This document shows, piece after piece, positions 43,431 through 53,735 of a DNA stretch of 64,000 bases. The translations under genes and the position numbers were made by a program. Location of the stretch: the NCBI GenBank assembly GCA_030549335.1, contig JAUKPH010000017.1, forward strand, positions 12,361,501 through 12,425,500, given 5' to 3'. The DNA is from Pontederia crassipes. Taxonomy: Eukaryota > Streptophyta > Magnoliopsida > Commelinales > Pontederiaceae. Each line of letters starts with the position of its first letter. Positions within the stretch are counted from its first letter, which is position 1. The notes under the pieces are model-generated. The model had not been told where the DNA came from, ran no database searches, and saw only the letters and a list, made by a program, of their open reading frames with translations.

Positions 43431-45343
43431 GTAAAGCCCCCAAATCGACCAACGCCACATGGCGAGGATCTATTCGAATGCGCTATGAAAACGCTATGAC
43501 ATTAACTAAAACTTGACCAAATCTCAATTAAAAATAATGGCATACCAATAATAGGAACAAAGAAAGAAAGATAGAAATATCATAAAAGCGAAAGTCTCAA
43601 AATATTACAAAGTTATAATATCTGAATTACATCAAGCTCATAATGCGAAAAATAAAGATAAAGATAACTAGGCCCTTTCTTGGTTCATGTACTTTAGCAT
43701 CGTTGGTCGAGACACACGATCTCGACACCATCACTGACCTAGCCCTGTGGAAATCAACACAGGGGATGAGGTCCTCCCGTAAGCTATACAACCTAGTGGG
43801 GATCCATAAGTGCACAATGCATAACAACAAATAGCAATTGACAGAATTAGTAATCACTTGCAATAAGATCAGATTTGAGAGCATAAGATCGTTTGATTGA
43901 GATATCGATGAATAAAAGAGATAGAGATCATGAGTGAATCTTATAATGATCTCAGAGATCATGCTGGATCAATAATTATGCTTTGTTCATCATATTCATG
44001 TCACTTGTCCATACTCTTTGTGCTCTTACTTTCACTTAACATTAGGTGCCTTTGGGGGCCTTTAACTTGGGGAATTTACGTCAGAGCGACCAATACAGCT
44101 TCGTGCGGCCAATAGGGGATCAAGTCATGGCTAAGGGAGCGACCCTAACGATCAGCACTCAGCTTAAGCTCTGGCCACCACTCCCATAAATATTTTCATA
44201 TCTTTCTTACTTAATCACTTTATCACTTTGTCATACTTGCATATCATGATAGGATTAGATCATTGGACAAATCAAAATAAGGTCAATGATTCAATCACAT
44301 AACATTCCAATCAGTAAGGAGTTGCACAACATAAGCATAGAAAGAATATAAATCAAATCAACAATCAATATGCAATCTGGACAAGGATCGGTCGACTAGT
44401 CTTTACTGATCGGTCGATCATTTTTCGGACACCGTTCGATCGATATCTCTGGATCGGTCAACCGGTTGGTCATAATACAATGCAGTGGACAAGTCTTACA
44501 CACCGGTCGACCGATATCTCTGGATCGGTCGACCGATAACACTTAAACTAAAAGGAGCTTCGATCGGCCGATCGGCCGACTGATACAAGGCTTGAGAGAA
44601 ATGATCGATCGACCAGTCTTCAAGGATCGGTCGACCGATATTCTCATCACCGGTCGACCGATATTCAGGATCAGTCGACCGGTCCTGATGAAAATAGAAT
44701 CGGGCAGAATCTTAGAAACATCGAATTTCAATTCAGAAATGCAATCAAAGCATACAATCATTCATCTAAGCATGAAGGACTAATACAGAACATATCTAGG
44801 ATCAAAAGGAATCACAAACATGAAGCAAACATGGTAATACAATCAATCCATCATTTTTCCATATCGTTTCAATCATCATGAACACATCATACGATAAGAA
44901 TCTAATTCCAATCAATTGCTAATCATGTTATACAAGGGGATTTCGGTATCACCCACCTTATTTCGTGAATGATCCTAGCTTGACCCCTTCCGACCATCGA
45001 TAATCACTTCTCCTTATTGTTCTCCACCTAGGAAGCATGCCAATGGAAAAGGGAGTAAGGGAATGATTCTAAAATCAAAAGATGTGCAGAATGAAAAAAG
45101 AAACTAGATGAACCTTGCTGTAATATCCATTGCTTCTTTGCTGGATGGGTTGCCTTAGGGAGGAAGAGAGAGGAGTGAGGGAGGAGAAATGAAGGCTAGG
45201 GTGTGCTTAAGGCACTATTGCCTTTATATAGGGTAGGGCTATTAGGCTAATGGGCTCAATAATTGGGCTATTGCTTGGTCTTCACAATTGATTTTATTTT
45301 CTAATTTTTTATTTTATTTTATTTAAACAAGCCGGGTATTACA
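43431..45343 (-). repeat. 5' LTR of the second gypsy element
   Basis: Plus strand TGTAAAGCCC to GTATTACA (1913 bp). Aligns end to end with 35259-37206 with scattered substitutions and a few short indels. Palindrome cluster at 44387-44686. Confidence 0.93.
44387..44686. repeat. Palindrome cluster (CGGTCGACCGAT) in gypsy 5' LTR
   Basis: Partner of 36236-36516. Some positions intact here are mutated there and the reverse, mostly C/T or G/A changes within the CG dinucleotides. Confidence 0.88.
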
Positions 45344-46096
45344 GTGCAAGTGAACCAATTAATTTTTCCATCAAAATTTGACATTTTTTTCTTAAAAGAA
45401 CTAGTAGCTATCGTATTCTAACTTTATTAATTTTAATTTTATCATGCCCATAGCAAATTGTATATACTATTACTTTAAGTATCTAATTATTTCTTTGAAA
45501 AAAAATGTTGTAATCAAATTTGGTGACCAACTTTAATATTACATTTTCACTCTAATCTCTCAGTCAGTTATCAGATATTATTATTTGTTTTATAATAGAT
45601 ACTTCCATCTTCTCCTGACTATTTTTGTTTAAAAAATATATTATAAGAAAATTACACATCGTATTTGATATTAATTATTCATAGAGAAGGAATCATTTGC
45701 TATTAGGACCTAACTTTGTTATGTGCGAAACCACTTCAACAATGACGATTCACTTAATCACTTTTTAGATTTGATTGCCCCCTCGCCATAAGGTTATTAC
45801 CAACCATTAGAGAGACATAACATAAGACTAAATATAAAAAATAAATTATCAGAAAATTTGTGACCGGAGTAAATAGTATAAGTATGCAATATATGTATAT
45901 GTGTATATATATATATATAGGAATTAGCAAAAGCAAATCAAACGTATGTGCTGACAAAAGCAAAAAAAAAAAAAGGAAATTGTATGAGCTAACTAATGTC
46001 ACCTTCCTTTAATTTGATTGATAAAATAAAGTATTATTGGAGGCCATACGTGCATGTGATGACATGCAGGGAGGAAACATAAAATCATAAAAAGGG

Positions 46097-46661
46097 TTAC
46101 AAGTCCCAACCATACATCAACTGCCACTCTCCAACCGCTTCATTGAGGAAAAGGGCTCACTATTAGAAAAATTCAAACCGTCGGTAATCAGCTCGAAAAT
46201 CATCGGTAACGTAATTATCAATGGTTTTTCAGTCGGAATCGATCCGTCGAAAAAACTCTCGTCGCAAATCGATTTGTGACGGTCGAAAAAAAATTCGTCG
46301 AAAATATCGACGGTCAGAACCATCGGAAAAGTCCCGACGGTTCGAACCGTGGAAAATTTCCGACAGTTGCAACTGCCGGAAAAGGTCGGCGGTTCGAATC
46401 GTCGAAGGTTTTCGATGGTCGCAACTGTCGAAACTTTCGACGATCGTCGCAATCGTCGATCTTTCGGCGGTCGCAACCGTCGCAAAGAATTTTTTAAATA
46501 TAAAAAAATTAGCAGCCGGATCGGGCCGCGGCCAAATCTGGCCGCCCGCGGCAGGACTGGCGTTCGGATCCGGATCCGGCTGCCTCGATCGATGAAACAT
46601 GACATGAAAATATGATAAGTGAAGTAAAAAGAAGGATGAGGGACATGTTCCTAAAAGCCAT
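46097..46661 (-). pseudogene. SPH gene copy B, destroyed by CACTA half-element
   Basis: The first 26 or so codons (ATG at 46661, MAFRNMSLILLFTSLIIFSC) and the last 20 (GALFLNEAVGEWQLMYGWD, stop at 46097) remain. The middle, with all four mature cysteines, is missing and replaced by 46158-46582. The signal peptide and promoter are still good, so a transcript may persist but cannot encode an S-protein. Confidence 0.85.
46158..46582. mobile_element. Half of a small CACTA element inside SPH copy B
   Basis: Starts CACTATTAGAAAAA and carries the same GACGGTC words and GC-rich centre as 39149-40479. It matches the right half of that element in inverted orientation and ends abruptly in the GC-rich centre at the edge of SPH codon 26, with no second terminus. 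One end and about 300 bases of the gene were lost together. Confidence 0.85.
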
Positions 46662-47599
46662 TGCAATCTCTCCTCCTAAGATAAAGAAAAAAAATAGTTA
46701 TGCACAAATTATATATATACACATAATGCTAACAAACTAAAACTCCATTATTTATTTTATTTATGCCTATTACATATAAGCATTAATCTATTTGTTAATC
46801 AAATATATGTAGACTGAGCAATGAGATCCACAAAATACATTTATATATTATTATTATTTTAACATAATGATTTGATTAGTTTAGTTAGATGACTATAGTT
46901 AACTTCTTGGAGATTCTGAGTTTTGAGTTTGAATAGTAGCGTCTTTTTTTTTCAGTTGGAGTTTTTTTTGTATTACAGCCTATAAATCATTCCACCCATA
47001 AATCTCCTCATTCCACTCCTAAAATCTCTCATAAAATGCTTTTTAAAAGGCTATTAGACTTCTCGGGCACAACATAATTTTTTATATTAACTGTTTGTTT
47101 AATGTTTTATTATACTTTATTTTTCATCTCAGACTCAAATAATAGTTGGATTGCATTATTTTGTCCTCTGAATATCATAACCCATCTTCTTTTAAATTTT
47201 TATGTATTTATGCCATTTATAATAATTCATTTTTATGCAATTATTTAATTAATTTTTTGAATAATTACCTCTTTATGTTATTAGCTCATTATGCATCATT
47301 TATATTACTCAATTATTTTATATGAAAATATTACTTAAGTAATTTTAAAATTTTTACTCTACACTAACATATTTAATTACCTTTTTCATATCTTTTATAT
47401 CATAAGATCTCCATCCAACAGTTCATGATTGATTGTTTAAATTTATTAGATCAATTCTAATTCAATATAGATATTTTTGCAATTAATTATATCATTGGAA
47501 AAATACTTTAAAAAGAGACATGCAACTTTTGTAACAAGTGAAAAGAGAAATTTAAGTAAAAATACTCAAAATGAAACAACGTATCATGTTAAATGGAAT
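46662..47599. other. Spacer within duplication unit B, no gene
   Basis: AT-rich upstream region of SPH copy B, partly alignable with 31300-31900. No coding signal. Confidence 0.6.
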
Positions 47600-48910
47600 C
47601 ATATTTAATCACTCTTCCATCTGATCTTGGAGATAGAAAAAAGATTTCAAGTTATCACTCTAATGATCGAGATAAAATTCGAAGAATGTACTTATTACGG
47701 GGACCATTCCAACCTTAAAATTATGATTTTTCACAAACAGAAATCATAGGTAAATTATGTCGATTCGAACTCGATTGGTTTATACAATATTCTAATTGGT
47801 TGGAATATAGTATTACAAAAGATGCAGTTGTTTTGCTTATGTTGTTATTTATTTAAAACTGATATCTGAAGTCAAAGTAGAGAAAATGCATAGGTCATTG
47901 ATGGTTACAAATAGTGGAATAACAGAAAGAGATTTGATATTCATGTTGAAGGAGTTAGTAATGCTCATAATCAAGTTGTTCGAAAATGTAAAGACTTGAT
48001 GAAACAAAATGAATATATTCCTATAGCTCCTAACAAACAATCAACTCAAGTGAAAATGGAGAACACACCCATTTGTATGCTTCATTAGATTGTATAAGAT
48101 TTCTTTTACATTACGTATTATCATTTCGTGGTCACGATGAATATGAAAATTCACAAAATAAGAAAAAAATTTGAGAACTTTTAGAGTTTCTTGTTGATCG
48201 TAATATAATGAAGACATTGCTAAAGTTGTATTAAAAAATGCTTTGAAAAAAATCAACAAATTGTGTTATATGGTATTCAAAAAGATCTCATGAATTCTAC
48301 TACACTAGAAACAACAAAAGCTATACTTGATGGTCTTAAAGATGATTTATTTGAAATTTTAGTTGAGAGTCTCATGATATACCTAAAAAAACAAATGAAA
48401 CTTGTCCTACCACTACAAGAAAATGATGAAATAGCAATGGATATTTGCGAGTGCTTTGTGCACTTGCAAATTAGCGAGTTATTGATTTATTACTTTCTTA
48501 ACATAAATTAAGTTTACCACGAATAAAAACTCAAAGCTACGATAAAGCAAGAAACATGCAAGGCGAGTTTAATGATATGGAAAGTTTGATATTAAGAAAA
48601 AATGAATCAACATATTACATTCATTGTTTTTCTCATCAGCTCCGATTAACTCTCATCACTATTGCAAAAAAAAATCATGTTGATGTTGTTATCTTTTCAC
48701 AATCTGCTTATTAGTTTAGTTGGTGCTTCTAGTAAGTGAAATGATAAATTATGAGAAATTCAAATACCTAAAGTAGCTGAGGCTTTAAGAATATGTGAGT
48801 TGTAGAGTGGCAGAGGATTAAATCAAAAAATTTGTCTTAAAAAATGTAGTGATACAAGATGGGGATCACATTATGGTATGTTGAAAATTTTGAATATTTA
48901 ATTATAATAA
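47600..48910 (+). pseudogene. hAT-like (ZMYM1/DUF4371-type) transposase-derived pseudogene, copy B
   Basis: The reading LPSDLGDRKKISSYHSNDRD and KIRRMYLLRGPFQP opens the family; then NYDFSQTEIIGKLCRF, WLEYSITKDA, VSNAHNQVVRKCKDLMKQNE, YGIQKDLMNSTTLETTKAIL, DGLKDDLFEILVES, NMQGEFNDMESLI, YYIHCFSHQLRLTL and SDTRWGSHYG follow in family order. Many stops and frameshifts. It is more complete than copy A, so the deletion in A is secondary. Confidence 0.82.
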
Positions 48911-49250
48911 ATTTGCTAATTCTTTTATCACTATAAAATTAATTTCTGTCTTGATTATTAACCTTCTCTAGCACCAAAAACGGATAGTGTTAGGCATAAT
49001 TTATTGGAATATGATTTGACCAAATTTTGGCAAATCCTCTCCACCAAATTATCATTGCATGCTAATAACTTTTATAATAATCATGAAAATAAAAAAATGG
49101 CGCAGTAATATTAATATAGTAATAACCAATTGTTATGTATAATTAGCCACCTCATGCACAAAGGCCTAGTACAATATATCAGTATTAATCATGTTAATAA
49201 ATAGGCAATCTAAAAGAGTCAGTTAACCTTCCCAATTTTATTAAGGATTT

Positions 49251-49479
49251 AATGATCTTGCTACTCACCAAAATGGGTAGCAGGATGCTCCCTAAATCGT
49301 CCATCGTCCGATCGAAGATCAAGGGCGGAAGAGCGTGCGGCCGGTTCACACCCGGTTCGTTGCCTGTTTAGGGATTCTTCCGCTGTGAATTGCGGGTTCA
49401 AAATGCGTTCTCTCTTCTCATTTGCAGATGTGTTCCCTAGAATCACCATCTCCAGCGAATCGCGGCATCTTGTGCCGCC
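49251..49479. other. GC-rich sequence leading into minisatellite
   Basis: Moderately GC-rich, no recognisable protein. Open frames are accidental. Confidence 0.5.
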
Positions 49480-50450
49480 GATCTCCCTCATCTGACGCCG
49501 CCGCCGATCTCCCTCGTCCGGTGCCATTGATTTGCCTCATCTGGTGCCACTGACCTCCCTCGTCCGCGCTGCCATTGATCTCCCTCGTCTGATGTCCCGC
49601 TGACCTCCCTTGTCCGGTGCACTAATCTCCCTCGTCCGGTGCACTAATCTCCCTCGTCCGGTGCACTAATCTCCCTCGTCCGGTGCCACTGACCTCCCGC
49701 GTCCGACGCCGCCGTTGATCTCCCTCGTCTGGTGCTATTGATCTGCCTCGTCCGGTGACACTGACCTCCCTCGTCTGACGCTGTCACTGAGTTCCCTCGT
49801 CCGACGCTGCTGCTGATCTCCCTCGTTCAGTGCTGCTGACCTCCCTCGTCCGATGTTGTCGCTGATCTCCCTTGCACTCACCGCCGTTGACCTCCCTCGT
49901 AACTCGGCGCCGCTGATCTCCCTCGTCACTCGCCGTCGCTAATCTCCCTCGTCACCCACCGCCGCGGATCGCTCTCATCACTGGACGTCGCTGATCTCCC
50001 GTCACTCGCCACCGCCGATCGCCTTCGTCACTCGTCGTCGCTGATCTCCGCTGCTGATCGCCCTCGTCACCTGCCACCGCCAATCACCCTCATCACTTGC
50101 TGCCGCTGATCCTCCATCGTCCGACGCTGCCATTGATCTCCCTCATCTCTCGCCGCCACTGATCTCCCTCGTAACTCGCCGCCGCTGATCTCCCTCGTCA
50201 CCCGCCACTGCCGATCGCCCTCGTCACCCGCCGCCACCGATCGCCCTCGTCACTCGCCGCTGCTGATCCTCCCTCGTCCGACGCTGCCACTGAGCTCCCT
50301 CGTCACCCGCCGTCACCGATCTCCCTCGTCACCTGCCGCCGCCGATCGCCCTCGTCACCTGCCGCCACTAATCGCCCTCGTCACTCTCCACCGTCCAACA
50401 CCCTCGTCACTCGCCGTCGCCGTCGATCTCCCTCAACCCTCGGAGTTCTC
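49480..50450. repeat. GC-rich minisatellite, core CTGATCTCCCTCGTC
   Basis: About forty imperfect copies of an 18-30 bp unit built on TGATCTCCCTCGTCNCNCGCCGCCG. One stretch (49619-49681) is a perfect 20-bp-class subrepeat (GTGCACTAATCTCCCTCGTC in tandem). Variation between units is mainly in the GCC/GTC-rich part. Confidence 0.88.
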
Positions 50451-50670
50451 ATTGTCCCAATCTCCCATGTCGTCACTGAAGCACTCATCGCAGGCAATTT
50501 TTTTATTGTTTACCTCGTCACCCGCCACCACCGATCGCCCTGTCACTCTCCACCGTCGAACACCCTCGTCACTCGCCGTCGCCGCCGATCTCCCTCAACC
50601 GTCGGAGTTCTCATTGTCCCAATCTCCCATGTCATCACTGAAGCACTCATCGCAGGCAATTTTTTTATTG
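50378..50670. repeat. Tandem duplication of about 137 bp at the minisatellite edge
   Basis: The stretch from CCTCGTCACTCTCCACCGTC through CAGGCAATTTTTTTATTGTT occurs at about 50378-50511 and again at about 50539-50675 with few differences, separated by a short CGTCACCCGCC linker. Confidence 0.85.
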
Positions 50671-50675
50671 TTTAC

Positions 50676-51221
50676 ATATGAAAGTAGTATGAAATCATTG
50701 AAGCCCTCATCGTCATTAGGATTTACTTTATGAAAATTTACGAAAGATTACTTCATGCACTTGTTGTTATCTTAACAGTATGTGTACAGAAAACTGTCCA
50801 TTTGATTTCTTTGCCATGTTATCAAGGATTTTTATTTTTAATTTCCGTTAACTAGCTGGCCGTTTTGTTCCTATTTTATATATTTCATTTTTTTCTCGAT
50901 TGTTACATTATTATCCCATTAAACTGATTTAATGAAAGTATCTCTTATAAATTAGTTAGGAATCATGTATCTACTAATTTAATGAAATTATTTACTTACT
51001 ATATCTTTTAACTAACTCATAATTATTTAAATAATATTCTTTAAATTAATGTCCTATAAACTATGAAAGTTAATATTTTAATTTATTATAACATATTAAT
51101 TAATGGACATGTGTCATTTCATACATGTACCAAATGTCAAGCTCTCATTCAAAACTATCCTCTTTTAATAATATACAGATGTAGATTTGCATGATCTATC
51201 ATAATTAAATTGTCCTACCGA
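50676..51221. other. Intergenic, AT-rich, no gene recognised
   Basis: No coding or repeat structure seen beyond AT-rich sequence. Confidence 0.6.
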
Positions 51222-52600
51222 TTATGTGCAAGTGAACCAATTAATTTCCTTAGCTCATAAATGCATTTTCGATTCACAATTTGTGACATTTTTCTTAACA
51301 GAACTAGTAACTATCGTATTCTAACTAATTTATTATTATCCTGGTCAATTTTTAATTTTATCATATCCATGGAAAATTGTATATAATATCACCTTTAGTA
51401 TCTAATTATTTCTTTGGAAAAATTGTTGTAATCAAATTTAGTGATCAAGTTTAATATTACATTTTCATTCTAACCTCTCAGTTACCAAATATTATTATTT
51501 GTTTTACAATAGATACATCCATTTTCCCTAACTATTTTTTTTATAAAAATTGTTATAAGAAAATTTCACATCACGTTTCATATTAATAATTCATAGAGAA
51601 GGAATCATTTAATAATTTGCTATTAGGATCTAACTTTGTTATGTGCGAAACCATTTTAACAATCATTTAACTACTTTTAGATATGATTGCCCCCCTCGCC
51701 ATATGGTTATTTCCAACCATTAGAGAGACATAAGACTAACATAAAAATAAAGAATCAGAAAATTTGTGATTGGAGCAAATAGTTTAACAAAAACCAAAAC
51801 ATGTACATGTGCCGAAATTTAAAAAAAAAGTGTATGAAATAATGTCACCTTCCTTTGATCGATAAACTATTATTGGAGGTCGTACATGTGACAGAGAACA
51901 TAACATCACAAAAGAAACAAAGGTTACCACGAATCAAAGCACTCGTACTCTTGACGTATTTCATTGAAGAAAAAGGCTCCATTTCTCCGAATGCTCCACC
52001 AGCACTTTTTTGCACAGTTGGTATCAAATCTGTATGCAACATAAACATCAAATCTCGTCGAGATGTTCCTCCAGTCAATGTGGCACCAAAACAATGTGTT
52101 GGCCGTGAAGAAGTTGGACCTGAATTTCCAACCGAACGACTCATGGGACTTCAAGACGTGTACGCCAATGTCGTCATTTTTTACCTGCAATGCATCGACA
52201 GTGGCACCGTATCATTCAGATCATTAAAAATCCTCAGATGCTTGGTACTAAAGAAAGGAATAAAACGTCCCTCGATCACTGTAACATGACATGAAAATAT
52301 GACAAGTGAAGCAAAAAGAAGAATGAGGGACATGTTTCTAAAAGCCATTGCAATCTCTCCTTGTAAGGTAAAAAGAAATAGTTATGCACAATATATAGGC
52401 AATAGTTTTAACTCCGTTTTATATTTTATTTATGCCTATTAGTTAAATTACTATGCAGTGTCTTTTATTTAATTACATATGAGCATTAATAAATCTCCTA
52501 TTTATTACTCGAAAATATATCCAAGCATAACTAGTCGTTTGAGTGAGTAATGAGATCCACAAAATATCTTGATTAGATCGGAAGTATTTTAAAATGATAT
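51222..52600. repeat. Segmental duplication unit C (SPH only)
   Basis: Matches the first half of units A and B, from GTGCAAGTGAACCAATTAAT through the SPH gene and about 250 bases upstream of it. The hAT-like part is absent. Confidence 0.82.
51924..52348 (-). pseudogene. SPH gene copy C, single frameshift
   Basis: The ATG at 52348 gives a signal peptide (MAFRNMSLILLFASLVIFSC) and reads normally to LSMHCR at 52185. There a one-base deletion in an A-run (copy A: AGGTCCAAAAAC; here AGGTAAAAAAT) shifts the frame and creates TAA. In the other frame the rest of the protein is intact to the stop at 51924 (KNDDIGVHVLKSHESFGWKF, CAKKCWWSIRRNGAFFFNE), with the remaining three cysteines. Either a recent pseudogene, or the GTAAAA is used as a splice donor, which is unusual for this intronless family. 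Confidence 0.8.
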
Positions 52601-52735
52601 CAGAGTTAATTTCACGTGCTCATCTTGGGAAACACATACCAGTGGCAAAATGATATTGCATAATGATTGATTTTATTTTATTTTATTTTTTCCTTGGTTG
52701 TTACATGACATGTCACAATACTCTCTATAATATGG

Positions 52736-53735
52736 GACAAATTACACCATCAATTTTGAGTCATTTTTAAATCGGTTTCCCAATTTTAATTTGTAACCAG
52801 AACGTCCATCATCGTTTATTTCTTACACGATTAGTCCTCTTGACCGGTGATAGTGGACTTTTTCGGTTGCCTTGCATACGTAGCCGACATGTGAGTCGTT
52901 TCTCTCTCATCCACGTCATTTAACACTTTAAATCGGATAAATTACACGGATCGTCCCTCAAATTTGATATTATCGTATGATTCATCTACTTGACCGATAA
53001 GAAAAAGTCTTTCGATTATCTTGCTAGCGCGGCGTAATAAAATATATTAAAAAAATTTAACTAGCTGACATCACACAATAAAAAATATTATAAAAATTTA
53101 AGGACACGGACGAGCTGACAAAAGGGAGCGCTGGCCCCCCTCTCTAGCTCGCCCATAAGGGGCCCCGGCCCCCCTCTCCAAGTCCGCCCACTGGCGAGCT
53201 TCGCACAAGGCCCCAACGTCCCCTCGCGAGCTCATCGGCGTCCTTATCATTTTTATTTTTTATTAATTTTTATAATATTTTATTAATATTATATTATTTT
53301 TTATTGTGCCATGTCAATAAGTTAATTTTTTATTATATTTTATTACACCACGTTAGTAAGATAATCGGAAGACTGTCTCTTACTCTGTCAAGTGGATGAA
53401 TCATGCAATAATATCAAAGTTGGGGAACCGTCTAGAAATCGACTCAAAGTTGGGGGATGATCCGTGTAATTTATCCGATTTACTAGCGTTAAATGACATG
53501 GATGACTTGAATGACGTGGATGAAAAAGAAACAACTCACATGACGTCCACATATGTAAGGCAACCGGAAAATTTATTATCATCGGTCAAGAAGACTAATC
53601 GTGTAAAAAAAAAAGATGAGGGACGTTCTGATTACAAATTGAAGTTGGGGAACCAGTTTAAAAACGACTCAAAGTTGAAGGACCAATTTGAAAATGACTC
53701 AAAGTTGGAGGACTAATTGTGTAATTTACCTCAAT
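52736..53735. mobile_element. Foldback-type element with long inverted repeats
   Basis: The left arm (52736-53110; GGGACAAATTACACC, CGGATAAATTACACGGATCG) is the reverse complement of the right arm (53245-53735; CCGTGTAATTTATCCG, GTGTAATTTACC). The centre (53110-53240) is a GC-rich CCCCCCTCTC sequence. The arms contain internal GACTCAAAGTTGG repeats. No transposase and no clear target duplication. Probably a non-autonomous TIR/foldback element. Confidence 0.72.

Larger units (their letters stand above)
35259..45343 (-). mobile_element. Ty3/gypsy LTR retrotransposon (second), with nested CACTA element
   Basis: Complete at both ends: LTRs 35259-37206 and 43431-45343, target duplication GTGCA, primer site and polypurine tract. 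Order on the minus strand is gag, protease, RT, RNase H, integrase with C-terminal domain. The LTR pair is clearly more alike than that of the copia element. Pol carries nonsense changes, a frameshift at the RT active site and a 1.33 kb CACTA insertion in RNase H, so it cannot move by itself. Gag and pol match the first gypsy element in layout but are clearly a different, more distant copy. Confidence 0.95.
45344..49250. repeat. Segmental duplication unit B (SPH plus hAT-like pseudogene)
   Basis: Collinear with unit A (30216-33300) from GTGCAAGTGAACCAATTAAT to TTCCCAATTTTATTAA. It is longer because of a CACTA half-element (46158-46582) and a less deleted hAT-like pseudogene. Confidence 0.85.

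Noticed and set aside
49735..49929. Arg/Asp-rich repeated-peptide frames in the minisatellite
   Set aside because: Produced by the repeat unit length and GC content. Frames change with unit length, so there is no continuous protein.
53396..53716. 106-codon frame with repeated DSKLxD motifs
   Set aside because: Lies entirely in the right arm of the foldback element; the repeats are the arm's GACTCAAAGTTGG words.
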